A stretch of 64,000 nucleotides of DNA from Chitinophagaceae bacterium (GCA_020403425.1 JADBXR010000002.1:930001-994000); one strand, 5' to 3'. Positions 45,691-57,100 are shown, counted from the first letter of the stretch. Notes: generated from the letters alone by a model not told the origin. Program-made: numbers and translations.

Positions 45691-48600
45691 TCATTTTACC
45701 GCGATCACCATTACGGGTGCGTGGTTCCTGGCAAGGATGATGGCATTCCTGTTACCTATGCGGATAGGGCTGCTGTTCCTCACCTCACCGGTGATCGTTA
45801 CACCATTCAGCAAGGAACTCCGGAAGCGGCCATTGCCCATATATTGCAGAAAACTTCCCCAATCGGCATCCTGTCTCCCTATCTCCATGGTATTCGGATA
45901 ATAGTTCCCTGCCAATAGTGTTCCTGCCATTTTTCCGTTGGCCTCCTTCACCGGAATAGCGGTACGCAAAGTGCTCAACTGCGTTTCGAAGGGAAGAGGT
46001 TGCGTGGTAAAATTCAGATGGCCATCATTCAATAATACCGAATTGGCAAACCAGTTGGCGGTCAGTTTCACAGACCTGTCCAGTTTGGCCTTACCAAACA
46101 TATCGGCCAGGCTGGCTTTTGCAAAATCCGCTGCATACAGGAATTTCTTCTTGAGATAGGGCATGCTTTTTTCAAGTTGGTTCTTTCCGGATAATGGGAT
46201 CTCCTTTCCTTTCAGGAAATACGTGAGTACCTGTTCCGTGCGACCATTATCATCAAAATCGTTGATGTACAAGGATACTGGTTCCTTTTCCGATGCCTGT
46301 AACCGGGTGTTCAGTCCAAGATTGCCGGCTATGATATCCATATCACCGTCATGGTCCAGGTCCTGAACATAAGCGAACTGCCACCAGCCTTTCTGAGCGG
46401 CCAGTGTTCTTTGCTCCAGTTTTTTGCCTTTGTTCAGAAACAGTTCCACACCTCCCCATTCCAGCGTCAGTAACAGATCCTGCTGACCGTTTTTGTCCAG
46501 GTCGGTCCAGGTAGCGGAGGTCACCATTCCGGGATACATCAATTGCCTGGCATACTGTTCCGTTACATCGGTAAATCTGCCCGTACCATCATTCTGCAGC
46601 AGGTAGGACCTGGGCGATCTTCCGTATTGCCAGGGTTCGGCCCTTCCTGCTATAAAAAGGTCCACGATCCCATCTCCCGTAAAATCACTGGCTGCCACAC
46701 TGCTTTGCGTGCAGTATACTTCGCTGAATGCATCTTCCTTTTTACTGAGATTGCCTTTGCCATCGTTCATATACAACAGGGGTCGCAGGTGTTTATCAGC
46801 TCCATAATATTCGTTCCCGCCAGTGGCCAGCAGCAGGTCGGGATGTGTATCCCCATTCACATCTATCCATTTTGCATCCACAGATTCCCACATGGTATCC
46901 TGCGCCAGGGCCGGTTCTGCCTTTTGCACGAACTTACCTCCGGGAGTTTGCAGGAAAACAGCATTCCGATAGGTCTTGGAAGCGCCGATGAACACATCTT
47001 CCAGGCCATCGTGGTCGATATCCGCCACAGCCAATGCCGGACCTTCTGCCGAAACCATATGTGGCATCAAAGGTTCCCTGTCAAATTCATTGAACGGGTT
47101 CTCTGTATGTGTATAGGAAAGCCCGGTAGCCGATGTGATGTCTTCCCACGCCAATGTTCGATCAGCTGCCGGTACCCGATGAAGCCTGTCATAATCGAAG
47201 CGGGGCAGTCCGGTTCGATAGGATACCTGCTGCGATTGCCCGGGGGTCAGTGTGATCCGCTGGTAGCTGTTATCCGGCCAGACCAGCAATACCGAATCCG
47301 GTTGCACAGCATCGAGGCCCACATGCAGGGGAGCCAGCATGCTTGACTGGAAGCCATGAACCGTCTGTTGTTCATACATACGAAGCTCCTGTTTCACATA
47401 CACCAGTAATTTGGCACCAATGGCCTGTACGTTCTCTGCAGCTCCTTTTAATACCACCGATGCGTACGCCTTTTTCCTGTCCTTTGTATTGGTCTTGTTC
47501 TCATACAGCGTTACGGGTTGATTGATATTGTTGACAACAATATCCAGGTCCCCGTCATTATCAAGGTCCGCATAGATGGCGCCATTGGAAAAAGTTGGCG
47601 GATTGGCGGTAATGCTGTCCGTAAGATTGGTAAAACTGAAATCACCGCGGTTCAGGTAAAACTGGTTAGGGATCCTTATCTCGGGAAATTTTTCCGTCAG
47701 CGCCAATTCCTTTTCACTGATCCTATTGTCTTTTAGTTTCTGTTGTATCTCATTGCCTGACACGAACTGTATATAATCGATATCATTCATCCTCTTAGGG
47801 ATGCCATTCGATACGAATAGGTCTTTCCTACCATCGTTATTAAAGTCCATCCATAAGGAGGCCCAGCTCCAGTCGGTAGCGTAGACTCCGGCATACTGCC
47901 CTACTTCACTGAACTTTCCGTTACCCCGGTTATACTGCAGATTGTTGCGGGCATATTGTGGCGCATATCCGTACAGGAGCTTCTGCTGGAAAATGGTATA
48001 ATCATCGTCCGAAGGGGAGCGCCTGATCATATATGGATCATAGGGCTGCATATCCAGTGAAATGATATCCGGATAGGCATCATTGTTCACATCGGCCACA
48101 TCCACCCCCATGCTGAACTGGCTGGTATGCGATATGCGGCTGGTATTTTCTTCCCGGAACCGGCCATTGCGCTGGTTCATGTAGAGATAATCGTTTTCAT
48201 GAAAATCATTACCAACGTATATGTCGGGCCAACCGTCCAGGTCCAGGTCCGCCACAGCTACGCCCAATCCATAACCGATCCTTGTGCTCAGTATTCCCGA
48301 GGACTGTGTTACATCCATGAAATGGATCTTGCCTTTCCTGGTTCCGCTTTTCTGCTGATCGTTACGAAACAATTTCTGCCCCGCAAGCGGATCGGTGGTA
48401 TTGGCAAAGTAATCTCTTGGCGCATAGTTACCATCATGTGCCACAGGATGGTTCAGCAGGAAAAGATCGAGGTCACCATCACCATCGTAATCCAGGAAAA
48501 CTGCCTGGGTGCTATAGCCAGAGAAATCAAGGCCATATGCCGACGCCTGGTCCTGGTAATGGGGTATACCCTTTGTATCAATGCCAGTGCATACCAACAA

Positions 48601-49074
48601 TTGGTTACTGCCCTGCAAGGCATTGTAACGGGCCACCCGGCATACATAAATATCCAGTAACCCATCGTTGTTGATGTCCACCACCGATACACCGGTACTC
48701 CAGGCGCCATCAGCATGTATGCCGGCCTGTTGCGATACATCCTGGAACTGCAAACCGCCTTTGTTCAGGTACAGTGCATTGGCTCCCTGGTTGGCCGTGA
48801 AGAAAAGATCTATCAGTCCGTCATTATTGAAGTCACCGGAACCCACACCTGCACCATTGTAATAGTACATGTAGGAAAACAGATTGAAGCTTCCTGTAGG
48901 TTTGAGCTGGTTGGTGAAATGCAGACCGGTACTGTTCCCGTCCAGGGCACTGAACCAGACCGGTTGCTGTTCTTTTACAGAACAGGCGCTCCATAAACAT
49001 ACCATACACCCCAACAAGAGCATGGCCATACAGCTTCCGCTTCGTGGCGTGTATTTCTTATTCACTTCAGCCAT
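45691..49074 (-). CDS. FG-GAP/VCBS lipoprotein with ASPIC/UnbV domain (second copy)
   Basis: A protein of about 1,127 residues. The start is taken at the Met of MAEVNKKYTP, 4 bp after the upstream stop; MAMLLLGCMVCLWSACS is the lipobox-type signal. About thirteen DxDxDG-type calcium loops (for example DFNNDGLID, DYDGDGDLD, DLDNDGDLD, DFTGDGIVD) are spread along the chain, marking FG-GAP repeats of one or two seven-bladed propellers. An ASPIC/UnbV-like segment (GAKLLVYVKQ to LLVWPDN) sits in the middle. It is a paralogue of the gene just upstream. The function is unknown; surface binding of glycans or protein partners is likely. Confidence 0.85.
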   Translation of the reverse strand: MAEVNKKYTPRSGSCMAMLLLGCMVCLWSACSVKEQQPVWFSALDGNSTGLHFTNQLKPTGSFNLFSYMYYYNGAGVGSGDFNNDGLIDLFFTANQGANALYLNKGGLQFQDVSQQAGIHADGAWSTGVSVVDINNDGLLDIYVCRVARYNALQGSNQLLVCTGIDTKGIPHYQDQASAYGLDFSGYSTQAVFLDYDGDGDLDLFLLNHPVAHDGNYAPRDYFANTTDPLAGQKLFRNDQQKSGTRKGKIHFMDVTQSSGILSTRIGYGLGVAVADLDLDGWPDIYVGNDFHENDYLYMNQRNGRFREENTSRISHTSQFSMGVDVADVNNDAYPDIISLDMQPYDPYMIRRSPSDDDYTIFQQKLLYGYAPQYARNNLQYNRGNGKFSEVGQYAGVYATDWSWASLWMDFNNDGRKDLFVSNGIPKRMNDIDYIQFVSGNEIQQKLKDNRISEKELALTEKFPEIRIPNQFYLNRGDFSFTNLTDSITANPPTFSNGAIYADLDNDGDLDIVVNNINQPVTLYENKTNTKDRKKAYASVVLKGAAENVQAIGAKLLVYVKQELRMYEQQTVHGFQSSMLAPLHVGLDAVQPDSVLLVWPDNSYQRITLTPGQSQQVSYRTGLPRFDYDRLHRVPAADRTLAWEDITSATGLSYTHTENPFNEFDREPLMPHMVSAEGPALAVADIDHDGLEDVFIGASKTYRNAVFLQTPGGKFVQKAEPALAQDTMWESVDAKWIDVNGDTHPDLLLATGGNEYYGADKHLRPLLYMNDGKGNLSKKEDAFSEVYCTQSSVAASDFTGDGIVDLFIAGRAEPWQYGRSPRSYLLQNDGTGRFTDVTEQYARQLMYPGMVTSATWTDLDKNGQQDLLLTLEWGGVELFLNKGKKLEQRTLAAQKGWWQFAYVQDLDHDGDMDIIAGNLGLNTRLQASEKEPVSLYINDFDDNGRTEQVLTYFLKGKEIPLSGKNQLEKSMPYLKKKFLYAADFAKASLADMFGKAKLDRSVKLTANWFANSVLLNDGHLNFTTQPLPFETQLSTLRTAIPVKEANGKMAGTLLAGNYYPNTMEIGRQDADWGSFLQYMGNGRFRSSLLNGVTITGEVRNSSPIRIGNRNAIILARNHAPVMVIAVK

Positions 49075-49078
49075 ACAA

Positions 49079-52000
49079 TCATTTAACGGCATTTGTGTTG
49101 AGGCGGTAGAATAACGGGTAATCATCATTCTGCAGGAACACGAAACCGGGTTGTTGTTTATATCGGATCGGAGCGATCTCCCTGATCTGCCCGTTCAGAC
49201 TGATCCCGCTCTGGTAAGGTGCGGAAAGATGGAACTGCGCTTTTCCATTGTTCAGCAATACCTGCGTATACGATGCATCCACCCGGCAGAACTGCGGCAG
49301 TAGGTCAAAGAAGTTACCGCCGGTCAGGATATCAAGATACCCGTCCCTGTTCACATCCGCTACGGCAATGGCCTGCAGGGAGGAAAGTTGCGCCTCCACC
49401 GGTAAGGGCTGTATGGAGAAACCGCCCTTCCCATCGTTCAGTGCAATCACCGATGCCGCATAATTCACCTGCAACGCAGACAGGTTCCTGAGTTTATCCG
49501 GGAACAGTTGCTGCATGGTCTGCGAAGCATAATCCTTGTGTTTCAGGGTAGATTTTTTCAAAGAAGGTATCTGATCGGTAATGTCTTTTTTCATAAAGAC
49601 GGGGAGATCCTTCCCATCTATGGTCCTACTGAATATTTTATCCAGTGTACCATTCTGGTCAAAATCACTCACCCACACTTTAACCGGATGACTGGCATCT
49701 GGTTGCAGGTAAAAGTTCTCTCCCATATTGCCCAGTACCAAATCCAGGTCCCCGTCCTTGTCCAGATCGGCCACGGCCACACGCTGCCACCAGCCATAAT
49801 ATTCTTCCAGTCCTGTTTTCTTCTCCACCAACTGCTTGCCGTTATATGCATACACATGCGTGTACATCCATTCACCAGAGAGTATCAGCTCCGGTTTTTT
49901 ATCGTTGTTGATATCGGCCCATGCTGCCGATGTGATCATACCCAATCCATTCAGGAAAGGCGCTACCTGTTCACTCACCTCTCTGAACACGCCATTGCCT
50001 TCATTGTGGTACAGGAAACTTTTGGGCAACACACCATAATTCTGGGGTTCACTTCTGCTGCCGATGAAAATATCCATCCTTCCATCACCGTCATAATCCA
50101 ACGGCAGGGCTGCCCCGCAGTTGGTATGGCTTACAGGCAAAGCGCCGATCCTCAACGTAAAATTACCACGGCCATCATTCAGGAAAATGTGATTCTGGTA
50201 GTTCTCCGATGAAGCGGCAGCAAAATTGCCACCACCGCCGGTGAACAGATCCATATCGCCATCCTGATCGCAATCGAAGAAGAAAGCGGCTGTCACGTCA
50301 CTGAATGCATATTTTGCAAAATCGGGGACCTCTTTTTTGGCAAAACCTGATGCTGTTTGCAGATACAGCTGCCCCGGTTGCTGTTTGGCCCCTCCAATGT
50401 AAATGTCTTCCAACCCATCCCCATTCACATCTGCCACAGCAGATTTAGGGCCTTGTCTGGAAAGCATGAATGGCACATTACGCTCCGTATAAAAATCCAC
50501 GTAATCATCTTCTGTATGTTTCTCAAAGGGCTGCTTCACCCATTCCAGATATGGGTCCACTTTTCTGTCAGGTACAGGAACAAAAGGGATTGAGGCTCGG
50601 TCGGTATAACGGATCGTATGCAGCTGATTGAGGGCTGGCTTCTGGATCGTGGTCACCGTTCTGTCGGGCCAGATCACCTGCATGGAATCCAGCGGTACCG
50701 ACCCTGTACCAATGGTCTGTTTGTATTCAACAGAAGACTGGAACCCTTTACTGGGTATCAGTTCGCGCGTGATCACCTGTTGTCCCTGGTAGAGTTTGAT
50801 GATACTTCCGATAGCGAAGCGGTTGGGAGCCTTGTAATCGAGCAAGACCGACAGGTATCCGCCCTTTTTCTTTTCGCTGCTGTTGTTACGGTATATCAGT
50901 GCCTCCTGGTTCACGTTATTGATCACCAGGTCAAGGTCCCCATCATTGTCTAGATCTGCATAAGCGGCACCGTTCGAAAAAGTGGGTTTATCAAAACCCC
51001 AGCGCATGCCGGCATCTTCAAAACGCAGTTGTCCGCGGTTACGGAACGCCTTATTGGGAATGGGCACAGAGGGCATCTTATCGATCACCGTAGCCACTTC
51101 CTCTTTTTTTCCGGTAAGCGCCATCTGGTTCACGACATCGTTGGCAAAGAAATCAATGAAATCCTGGTCGGTCACATCCCTGTAGATCCCGTTGCACACG
51201 AAAATATCCGAGAGACCATCATTATCCGCATCGAACATCAGTGCACTCCAGCTCCAGTCGCTGGCAGCCACCCCGCTGTAAAAGGCTGTTTCCATGAATT
51301 TGCCCTCCCCCGTATTCACCTGTAATGCGTTCTGCGTATACTGGTTAAAGAAACCCTGGTTCTGTTTCAGTTTAAACACATCGTATCCTTCAAAGGAAGT
51401 GTTGGTCTTTAGCCGATAGTCATCACCCGGCAGCATATCAGTGGTGAAAATATCGGGACGACCGTCGTTATTGATGTCCTGCAGGTCGGCCCCCATGGAG
51501 GAAAAGCTGATGTGCTGCACCCGCTGTTCTATCTCATCCTTGAATGTTCCGTTACGCTGATTGATATAGAGATAATCCTTTTCAAAAAAATCATTCGACA
51601 CATATACATCCGGATAACCATCCTGGTTAATATCGCCTACCGTTACGCCCAGACCAAAACTGATGATACTGCCATGGATACCGGCCTCACGTGTCACTTC
51701 TTTGTACTTGCCGTTATCGTTGCGGTACAGGTGGTCACCGCCCCCTTTCAGGAAGGGCGCGAAAGGTGCTTCCGCATCGGGCACTTGCCGCATGTTGGCA
51801 TAGTTGAGTGTATTTACCGGAATGGGGCTGTTGTTCACTAAAAAACAATCCAGGTCCCCATCGAGGTCATAATCAAAAAAGGAAGCCTGCGTGGAATAGC
51901 CGTCGTTATCCAGTCCATATTCACTGGCTTTTTCTGTGAACGTAAGGTTGTGATTATTGATGAACAACTGGTTTTTGCGTAAGGGTTTATCCATCATGTT

Positions 52001-52399
52001 GCCTGCGTTACACACATAAATGTCCAGCCAGCCATCCGCATTGATATCAACGAATACCACACCTGTGCTCCATTGTTGTTTATTACCGAATCCTGCACTT
52101 GCAGAAATATCCTCGAACTGCCAGTTACCCTTATTGAGGTAAAGTTTATTCGGCCCCTGGTTGGCCGTGAAGAACACTTCGGGCAGACCATCATTATTCA
52201 GATCGCCGGTAGCCACGCCTCCGCCATTATAGAAATTCCGGTATTTGAAAACATTAAAATCCTTCGCTTCATTCAAAGTATTCACAAAACGGATATTGCT
52301 ATTCTCTACAACACTGAAGAGCGTGTCTTCCTTCTGTTGCCTGCAGGAAATCAATGAGAAAAGTGCAGCAGCAATCAGGATCTTTTTTCGGAGCATCAT
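49079..52399 (-). CDS. FG-GAP/VCBS lipoprotein with ASPIC/UnbV domain (first copy)
   Basis: A 1,106-residue predicted surface lipoprotein (MMLRKKILIAAALFSLISC, Cys19). At least fourteen calcium-loop motifs (DLNNDGLPE, DINADGWLD, DYDLDGDLD, DVNRDGYLD and others) mark FG-GAP propeller blades in the two halves. An ASPIC/UnbV domain (IGSIIKLYQGQQVITREL to MQVIWPDRT) lies between them. It follows susD across a gap with a nested hairpin, in the place where SusE/SusF-type glycan-binding lipoproteins usually sit. I infer it is a surface ligand-binding partner of SusCD. No T9SS C-terminal signal domain was seen. Confidence 0.87.
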   Translation of the reverse strand: MMLRKKILIAAALFSLISCRQQKEDTLFSVVENSNIRFVNTLNEAKDFNVFKYRNFYNGGGVATGDLNNDGLPEVFFTANQGPNKLYLNKGNWQFEDISASAGFGNKQQWSTGVVFVDINADGWLDIYVCNAGNMMDKPLRKNQLFINNHNLTFTEKASEYGLDNDGYSTQASFFDYDLDGDLDCFLVNNSPIPVNTLNYANMRQVPDAEAPFAPFLKGGGDHLYRNDNGKYKEVTREAGIHGSIISFGLGVTVGDINQDGYPDVYVSNDFFEKDYLYINQRNGTFKDEIEQRVQHISFSSMGADLQDINNDGRPDIFTTDMLPGDDYRLKTNTSFEGYDVFKLKQNQGFFNQYTQNALQVNTGEGKFMETAFYSGVAASDWSWSALMFDADNDGLSDIFVCNGIYRDVTDQDFIDFFANDVVNQMALTGKKEEVATVIDKMPSVPIPNKAFRNRGQLRFEDAGMRWGFDKPTFSNGAAYADLDNDGDLDLVINNVNQEALIYRNNSSEKKKGGYLSVLLDYKAPNRFAIGSIIKLYQGQQVITRELIPSKGFQSSVEYKQTIGTGSVPLDSMQVIWPDRTVTTIQKPALNQLHTIRYTDRASIPFVPVPDRKVDPYLEWVKQPFEKHTEDDYVDFYTERNVPFMLSRQGPKSAVADVNGDGLEDIYIGGAKQQPGQLYLQTASGFAKKEVPDFAKYAFSDVTAAFFFDCDQDGDMDLFTGGGGNFAAASSENYQNHIFLNDGRGNFTLRIGALPVSHTNCGAALPLDYDGDGRMDIFIGSRSEPQNYGVLPKSFLYHNEGNGVFREVSEQVAPFLNGLGMITSAAWADINNDKKPELILSGEWMYTHVYAYNGKQLVEKKTGLEEYYGWWQRVAVADLDKDGDLDLVLGNMGENFYLQPDASHPVKVWVSDFDQNGTLDKIFSRTIDGKDLPVFMKKDITDQIPSLKKSTLKHKDYASQTMQQLFPDKLRNLSALQVNYAASVIALNDGKGGFSIQPLPVEAQLSSLQAIAVADVNRDGYLDILTGGNFFDLLPQFCRVDASYTQVLLNNGKAQFHLSAPYQSGISLNGQIREIAPIRYKQQPGFVFLQNDDYPLFYRLNTNAVK

Positions 52400-52456
52400 G
52401 TATTAAAAATAAGTATTTACAGGTTCTGCTTTCTAAAAAAACAGATGAACGGATAG

Positions 52457-52507
52457 AATGTTCTATATAACAGAACAGGCCCCGAATGGGGCCTGTTCCA
52501 GAACATT
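52457..52507 (-). terminator. Nested hairpin between susD and the VCBS genes
   Basis: An inner perfect 11-bp stem GAACAGGCCCC / GGGGCCTGTTC (52473-52498, loop GAAT) is enclosed by an outer 8-bp stem AATGTTCT / AGAACATT (52457-52507). On the minus strand a T7 run follows only about 15 nt later. It is therefore more likely a leaky attenuator or mRNA-stability element that lowers downstream expression than a full stop. Confidence 0.6.
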
Positions 52508-52520
52508 ATAAATTGACCGA

Positions 52521-54110
52521 TTAATAACCGAAATTCTGTTTCAGGTTAGGGTTAGATGCAACAGCAGTTGTTGGGATAGGGAATACAACCCTATAAGCAT
52601 CAGATGCTGCAGACCTTTCCTGTACCGGATCGTTGAACACGCCATAACGGATCATGTCGTTCCTTCTCCAACCTTCCAGCCACAGTTCGCGGCCCCTTTC
52701 TTTCAGCAGTTCAGGTAAAGTGATGGCTGCCAATGCAGAAGCACCTCTTTTGCTGCGGATATCGTTCACAATGGACAGTGCTGTTTCACCAGCGCTGGTA
52801 CCACCTCTCAGGATCGCTTCAGCTTTCATCAGGCGAACATCAGATAAACGGAAGAAAGGGAACTCATTCTGGCTACCCCATCCACCATCGTTGATGGTAG
52901 AAGGATCCAGCGGGAATTTGTTCGGACGGATACCATTGGCTTCGTTGTTGAAGAACATAGACACGTTACGGGTAAATACCAGATCGTTCTTACTTCTGTC
53001 CTTCAATACAACGATCGGGTTACCGATCCTTCCATCTTTCGGACCTCTTACAGTTCCTACCAGGAATCCGGCCACTACACCTGTTTGTGCAGTATATCCT
53101 GCCAGTGTATCAGACCTTCTCTTATCGGTAGGTTCGAAGCTGTCATAGAAATCAGATAAGGTAGCGAAACCGTTCCATCCGCTGGGAGCCTGTCCGTAGT
53201 GGAAGCCCATCGCGGTCTGCCATACCAGGGCAGAACCGTTACCTGCTCTTGGGTCAGAACCATTCTTACGCACAAAGATATTCTCTGTAGAAAGGGCTCC
53301 GTTATCCCATTTGAAGTTATCCCAGTAGTAATTGTTCACAGCCAGGAGACCGTTGGCAGAGATATTGTTACAGTACTCGATCACTTTGTTCATGTCTGAA
53401 GCGGCAAATGTATAAGGACCAGCTGGTTTGGTTGGATCCTGTTTGTATACAGCCCTGTTCAGGTAACATTTTGCCAGCAGCGCCCATGCAGCTTCTTTGG
53501 TGGCCTGGGTTCTGTTGGTACGGTTGAAGGAAGGCAGGTTAGGTACCGCAGCTTCCAGTTCAGCAATGATCGCATCAATGGCAGCAGCCCTGGTCAACAC
53601 ATCAGGTACAGCGTTGGCAGCAGCAGTGGCCGGCCTTGACTGAACCTGGCCATACAGGTCGCAGGTCAGGTAGCGGAAATAAGCACGCAGGAACTGTCCT
53701 TCTGCTTTTTCCAGGCCTGTTTTGGTTTCAGCGATCAGGGTTGTCTGGAACAACGCACCGTTCAACTGGTTCCAGGTGTTGGTAACCTGGTTATGGTCAG
53801 GACCCCAGGTATGCAGGTGCAGACGGCGCCAGGTACCGAAGTCATCCCAGTCCGTACCACGTGTTGGTCCGAGCAGCTCGTCGGTGGTATGCTCTTCCAT
53901 CGCATGCCATCCTTCCTGGCCACCGATCAGGCTGTTCAGCTGCTCATATACAGCTGAAATAGAAGGGGCAGAAGGCGCACCACCAGATTGGGTGGGTGCG
54001 ATAGAATTGGGTGCATTCAATTTAGGGTCCAGTTTGGTACATGACGGCATCGCAAGTACACTCACGGCCGTTACCACCGGTATAATATAATTTGTGATAT
54101 TCTTTTTCAT
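52521..54110 (-). CDS. susD: SusD/RagB family glycan-binding lipoprotein
   Basis: A lipoprotein of about 529 residues (MKKNITNYIIPVVTAVSVLA, lipobox with Cys24). It has the TPR-rich SusD fold: an early GGQEGWHAMEEHTTDELL segment, the middle LLAKCYLNRAVY, and the conserved C-terminal block with RLSDVRLMKAEAILRGG and ERGRELWLEGWRRNDMIRYG. SusD caps the TonB-dependent SusC channel and delivers oligosaccharides to it. It lies 26 bp after susC. The bound glycan cannot be read from sequence. Confidence 0.95.
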   Translation of the reverse strand: MKKNITNYIIPVVTAVSVLAMPSCTKLDPKLNAPNSIAPTQSGGAPSAPSISAVYEQLNSLIGGQEGWHAMEEHTTDELLGPTRGTDWDDFGTWRRLHLHTWGPDHNQVTNTWNQLNGALFQTTLIAETKTGLEKAEGQFLRAYFRYLTCDLYGQVQSRPATAAANAVPDVLTRAAAIDAIIAELEAAVPNLPSFNRTNRTQATKEAAWALLAKCYLNRAVYKQDPTKPAGPYTFAASDMNKVIEYCNNISANGLLAVNNYYWDNFKWDNGALSTENIFVRKNGSDPRAGNGSALVWQTAMGFHYGQAPSGWNGFATLSDFYDSFEPTDKRRSDTLAGYTAQTGVVAGFLVGTVRGPKDGRIGNPIVVLKDRSKNDLVFTRNVSMFFNNEANGIRPNKFPLDPSTINDGGWGSQNEFPFFRLSDVRLMKAEAILRGGTSAGETALSIVNDIRSKRGASALAAITLPELLKERGRELWLEGWRRNDMIRYGVFNDPVQERSAASDAYRVVFPIPTTAVASNPNLKQNFGY

Positions 54111-54136
54111 ATTTGTCAATGTTATAATGTTCAAAA

Positions 54137-57100
54137 TTAAAAGCCAATATTAGCACCAATTGTGATTACCCTTGGCTTAGGATACTGGGTGTAATCGAAT
54201 CCGCGAGAAGGGATACCGTTGATGCTCTTATCCACGTTCACTTCCGGATCTATGCCAGAGTATTTGGTAATGAGTGCCAGGTTCTGTCCGGATACAAATA
54301 CAGACAAGGTTTTGATGGCTTTGCTTTTCATGACGAAAGAATAGCTCAGGTTCACGTTAGCCAGACGGATGAAATCACCTTTCTCCAGGAATCGGGTAGA
54401 AACTGATCCCGGGTTGAATGGATTCTCAGGTCCTTTACCCACTTCGTTGGTAACGTTACGGCCATTACGCAGACTTCCTTTCAGGAACAGGGCATTGGCA
54501 GTGTTGTTGTATACATAGTGACCTGTAACCGCGTTCAGGAACACGCTCAGGTTCCACCTCATGTATGAGAAGTTGTTGTTCAAACCAGCAAAGAACTTAG
54601 GCAATGCTGAACCAACCAGTTGGTTAGAAGCACCTGCAGCATAACGGGCGTTACCGTTACCGTCAAATCCTTCGAACTTCAGCATAGACCAGGTAAAGAT
54701 GGGTGAATTGTTGGTCAGTACCTGTGCGAACGCACCGGTCAGACCCTGACCGCTTACACCACCTGTGTTGATGGTAGAAGGCAAACCGGTAACATTGTTC
54801 TCTACGGTGGTCATGTTAAAGTTGGCATCCCAGTTGAACTTGTTGCCTTTGATCACTTTATAGTTTACACCCAACTCCCATCCTTTGTTCACTACAGCAC
54901 CATTCAGGTTGATCCACCAGCTGCTGGTAGGAGCAAATCCGCCGGGTGTAGGCGCAAAGAACAACATGTTGGTCCTTTTGGTATGGTAGTAATCTACTGT
55001 AACAGACAAGCGCTTGTCGCGTGTGGTGAAGTCAACCCCTACACCAGTAGTGGCCACTTCTTCCCATTTCAGGTCAGGATTACCCTGCTGGATGAAACGT
55101 GTAACCGGACCGGCACCTACATCAAATGTCTGCTGCAGGTTCAGGGCTGCATAAGAACCCAGGTTGTCCTGGCTACCCAGTTTACCGTAGTTGGCCCTGA
55201 TATTGAAATCGCTGAACAGTTTGCCCAGTGTGTTCTCAGCCCAGTTCTCCTGCATCACTCTCCATTTGAAAGCGAAGGCAGGGAAAGTACCGTAACGGTT
55301 GTTGGCACCGAACTTAGAAGATCCATCAGACCTTACAGTAGCTGTCAGGAAGTATTTGTCTTTATAAGTATAGTTCACACGACCGAATACAGACTGCAGT
55401 TCGTTCCTGTTATAATCAGGTACGAATGATGCGTAGTTCTTGAAGTTGTTGTAATCCTTCACGAAAACGTCAGTAGGTGCTACTACCGGAGTATTCAGAC
55501 CCCATCCGAAAGAACCCCTGTACTTGGTTTCGAAGTTCTGGTATGAATAACCCAATACCGCGTTCAGTGCGTGGTCGTTGTTGAAAGTTTTGTCATAAGT
55601 AACATAGTGCTCCACCAGCAGGGATTTCACATCCAGGTTCTGGCGGGTGGTACGGCCGTTACCCTGGATCGGGTTGCCGTAATCCTTACCGTATACGTTG
55701 ATGGTACCGCCATAAGCGCCGGAACCTAAACGTGGGTCGGCAAAGGAAGTTCTCTGTGATTTGGAATCATCGATACCAACCACCGCTTTATAGGTAAGTC
55801 CTTTAGCGATCTCGTAGCTGGCAGATAAGTTGGTCAGGAACCTGTTCACATAATCCTTATCATCGAAATAGGCCAGCATCTGTACAGGGTTCCTTGCATC
55901 TCCCTGCTGGAAGAAAGAACCGTTGGCATTATAGATAGGGGTCGTAGGGTTCAACTGCAGTGCAGCACCCAGCAAACTTCCCTGGAATCCGGCGTTGTTG
56001 GACAGCGGCGGATAGTCGTTCTTGGTATTAGAGTAAGTGATGTTCGCTTCCAGTTTCAGTTTGTCGTTGAACAGTTTCTGAGAAATGTTGGCGCGACCGG
56101 TCATCCTTTTCAGGCTGCTGTTCTTGATGATACCCTGCTGGTCATCATAAGAACCACTTAAACGGATAGCGGTCTTGTTGAAGCTATAGCCCCAGCTCAG
56201 GTTGTAGTTCTGAGAAATGGCTGTTCTGAAGATCTGGTCCTGCCAGTTGGTGTTGGCACCCAGGTCAAGCAGTTTTACCGCAGCTTCTGCATCAGCAGGA
56301 GCAGCACCTCCGTCGATATTGGCCCTTTTGGCATTCAGCAGGAAGTCGGTAGGGTTCATCAGGTCATATCTTTTAGCAGTATGCGCGATACCTGTGTTCA
56401 TACCAAAGTTGAAGATGCCTCTTTTACCACCCCTACCCTGTTTGGTAGTGATCAGGATAACACCGTTCGCACCTCTTGAACCATAGATAGCGGCAGCAGA
56501 AGCGTCCTTCAATACGGTCATGCTCTCGATATCATTAGGGTTCAGGAAGATCAGCGGGTTTTTAGCTGTGGTGCTACCTTCCACACCACTGGCAGAACCC
56601 AGTGTACCACCCTGTATCAACGGAACACCATCAATTACATACAGCGGCTCCTGAGAACCACTGATGGAACCGGTACCCCTGATGTTGATCGTGGCAGCAG
56701 AACCTGGTTCACCGGTAGCTGGTGTAACCAATACACCGGTAGTACGGCCCTGCAGCAACTGGTCTGGAGAGGCAATCTGGCCCTTGTTGAAATCCTTTTC
56801 AGAGATCTGGGCTACAGAACCCGTTACATCCTTGGATTTCCTGGTACCGTAACCGATCACCACCACATCGCTCAAAGCATCTGCAGCTGCGGATAATTTT
56901 ACGGTAACATTGGTGTTCTTGCTGACATCCACTTCAACAGAAGTGAAACCTACAGAAGAAAAGACCAGTTTGTTGATAGAGGAAGAGATCGTGAGTTTGA
57001 AAGAACCGTCTTCAGAGGTCTGTGTACCGATCTTGGTTCCCTTCGCGATAACAGATACACCAGCCATGGGTGATCCGTCTTTTGAATCCGTCACTTTACC

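Noticed and set aside
46543..47346. A 267-codon plus-strand frame inside the second VCBS gene
   Set aside because: It is antisense to repeated calcium-loop codons, which create long open frames by themselves.
45691..52399. Type IX secretion signal on the VCBS proteins
   Set aside because: Neither C-terminus shows the expected conserved signal domain; both read as FG-GAP ends, and a lipoprotein route explains export.
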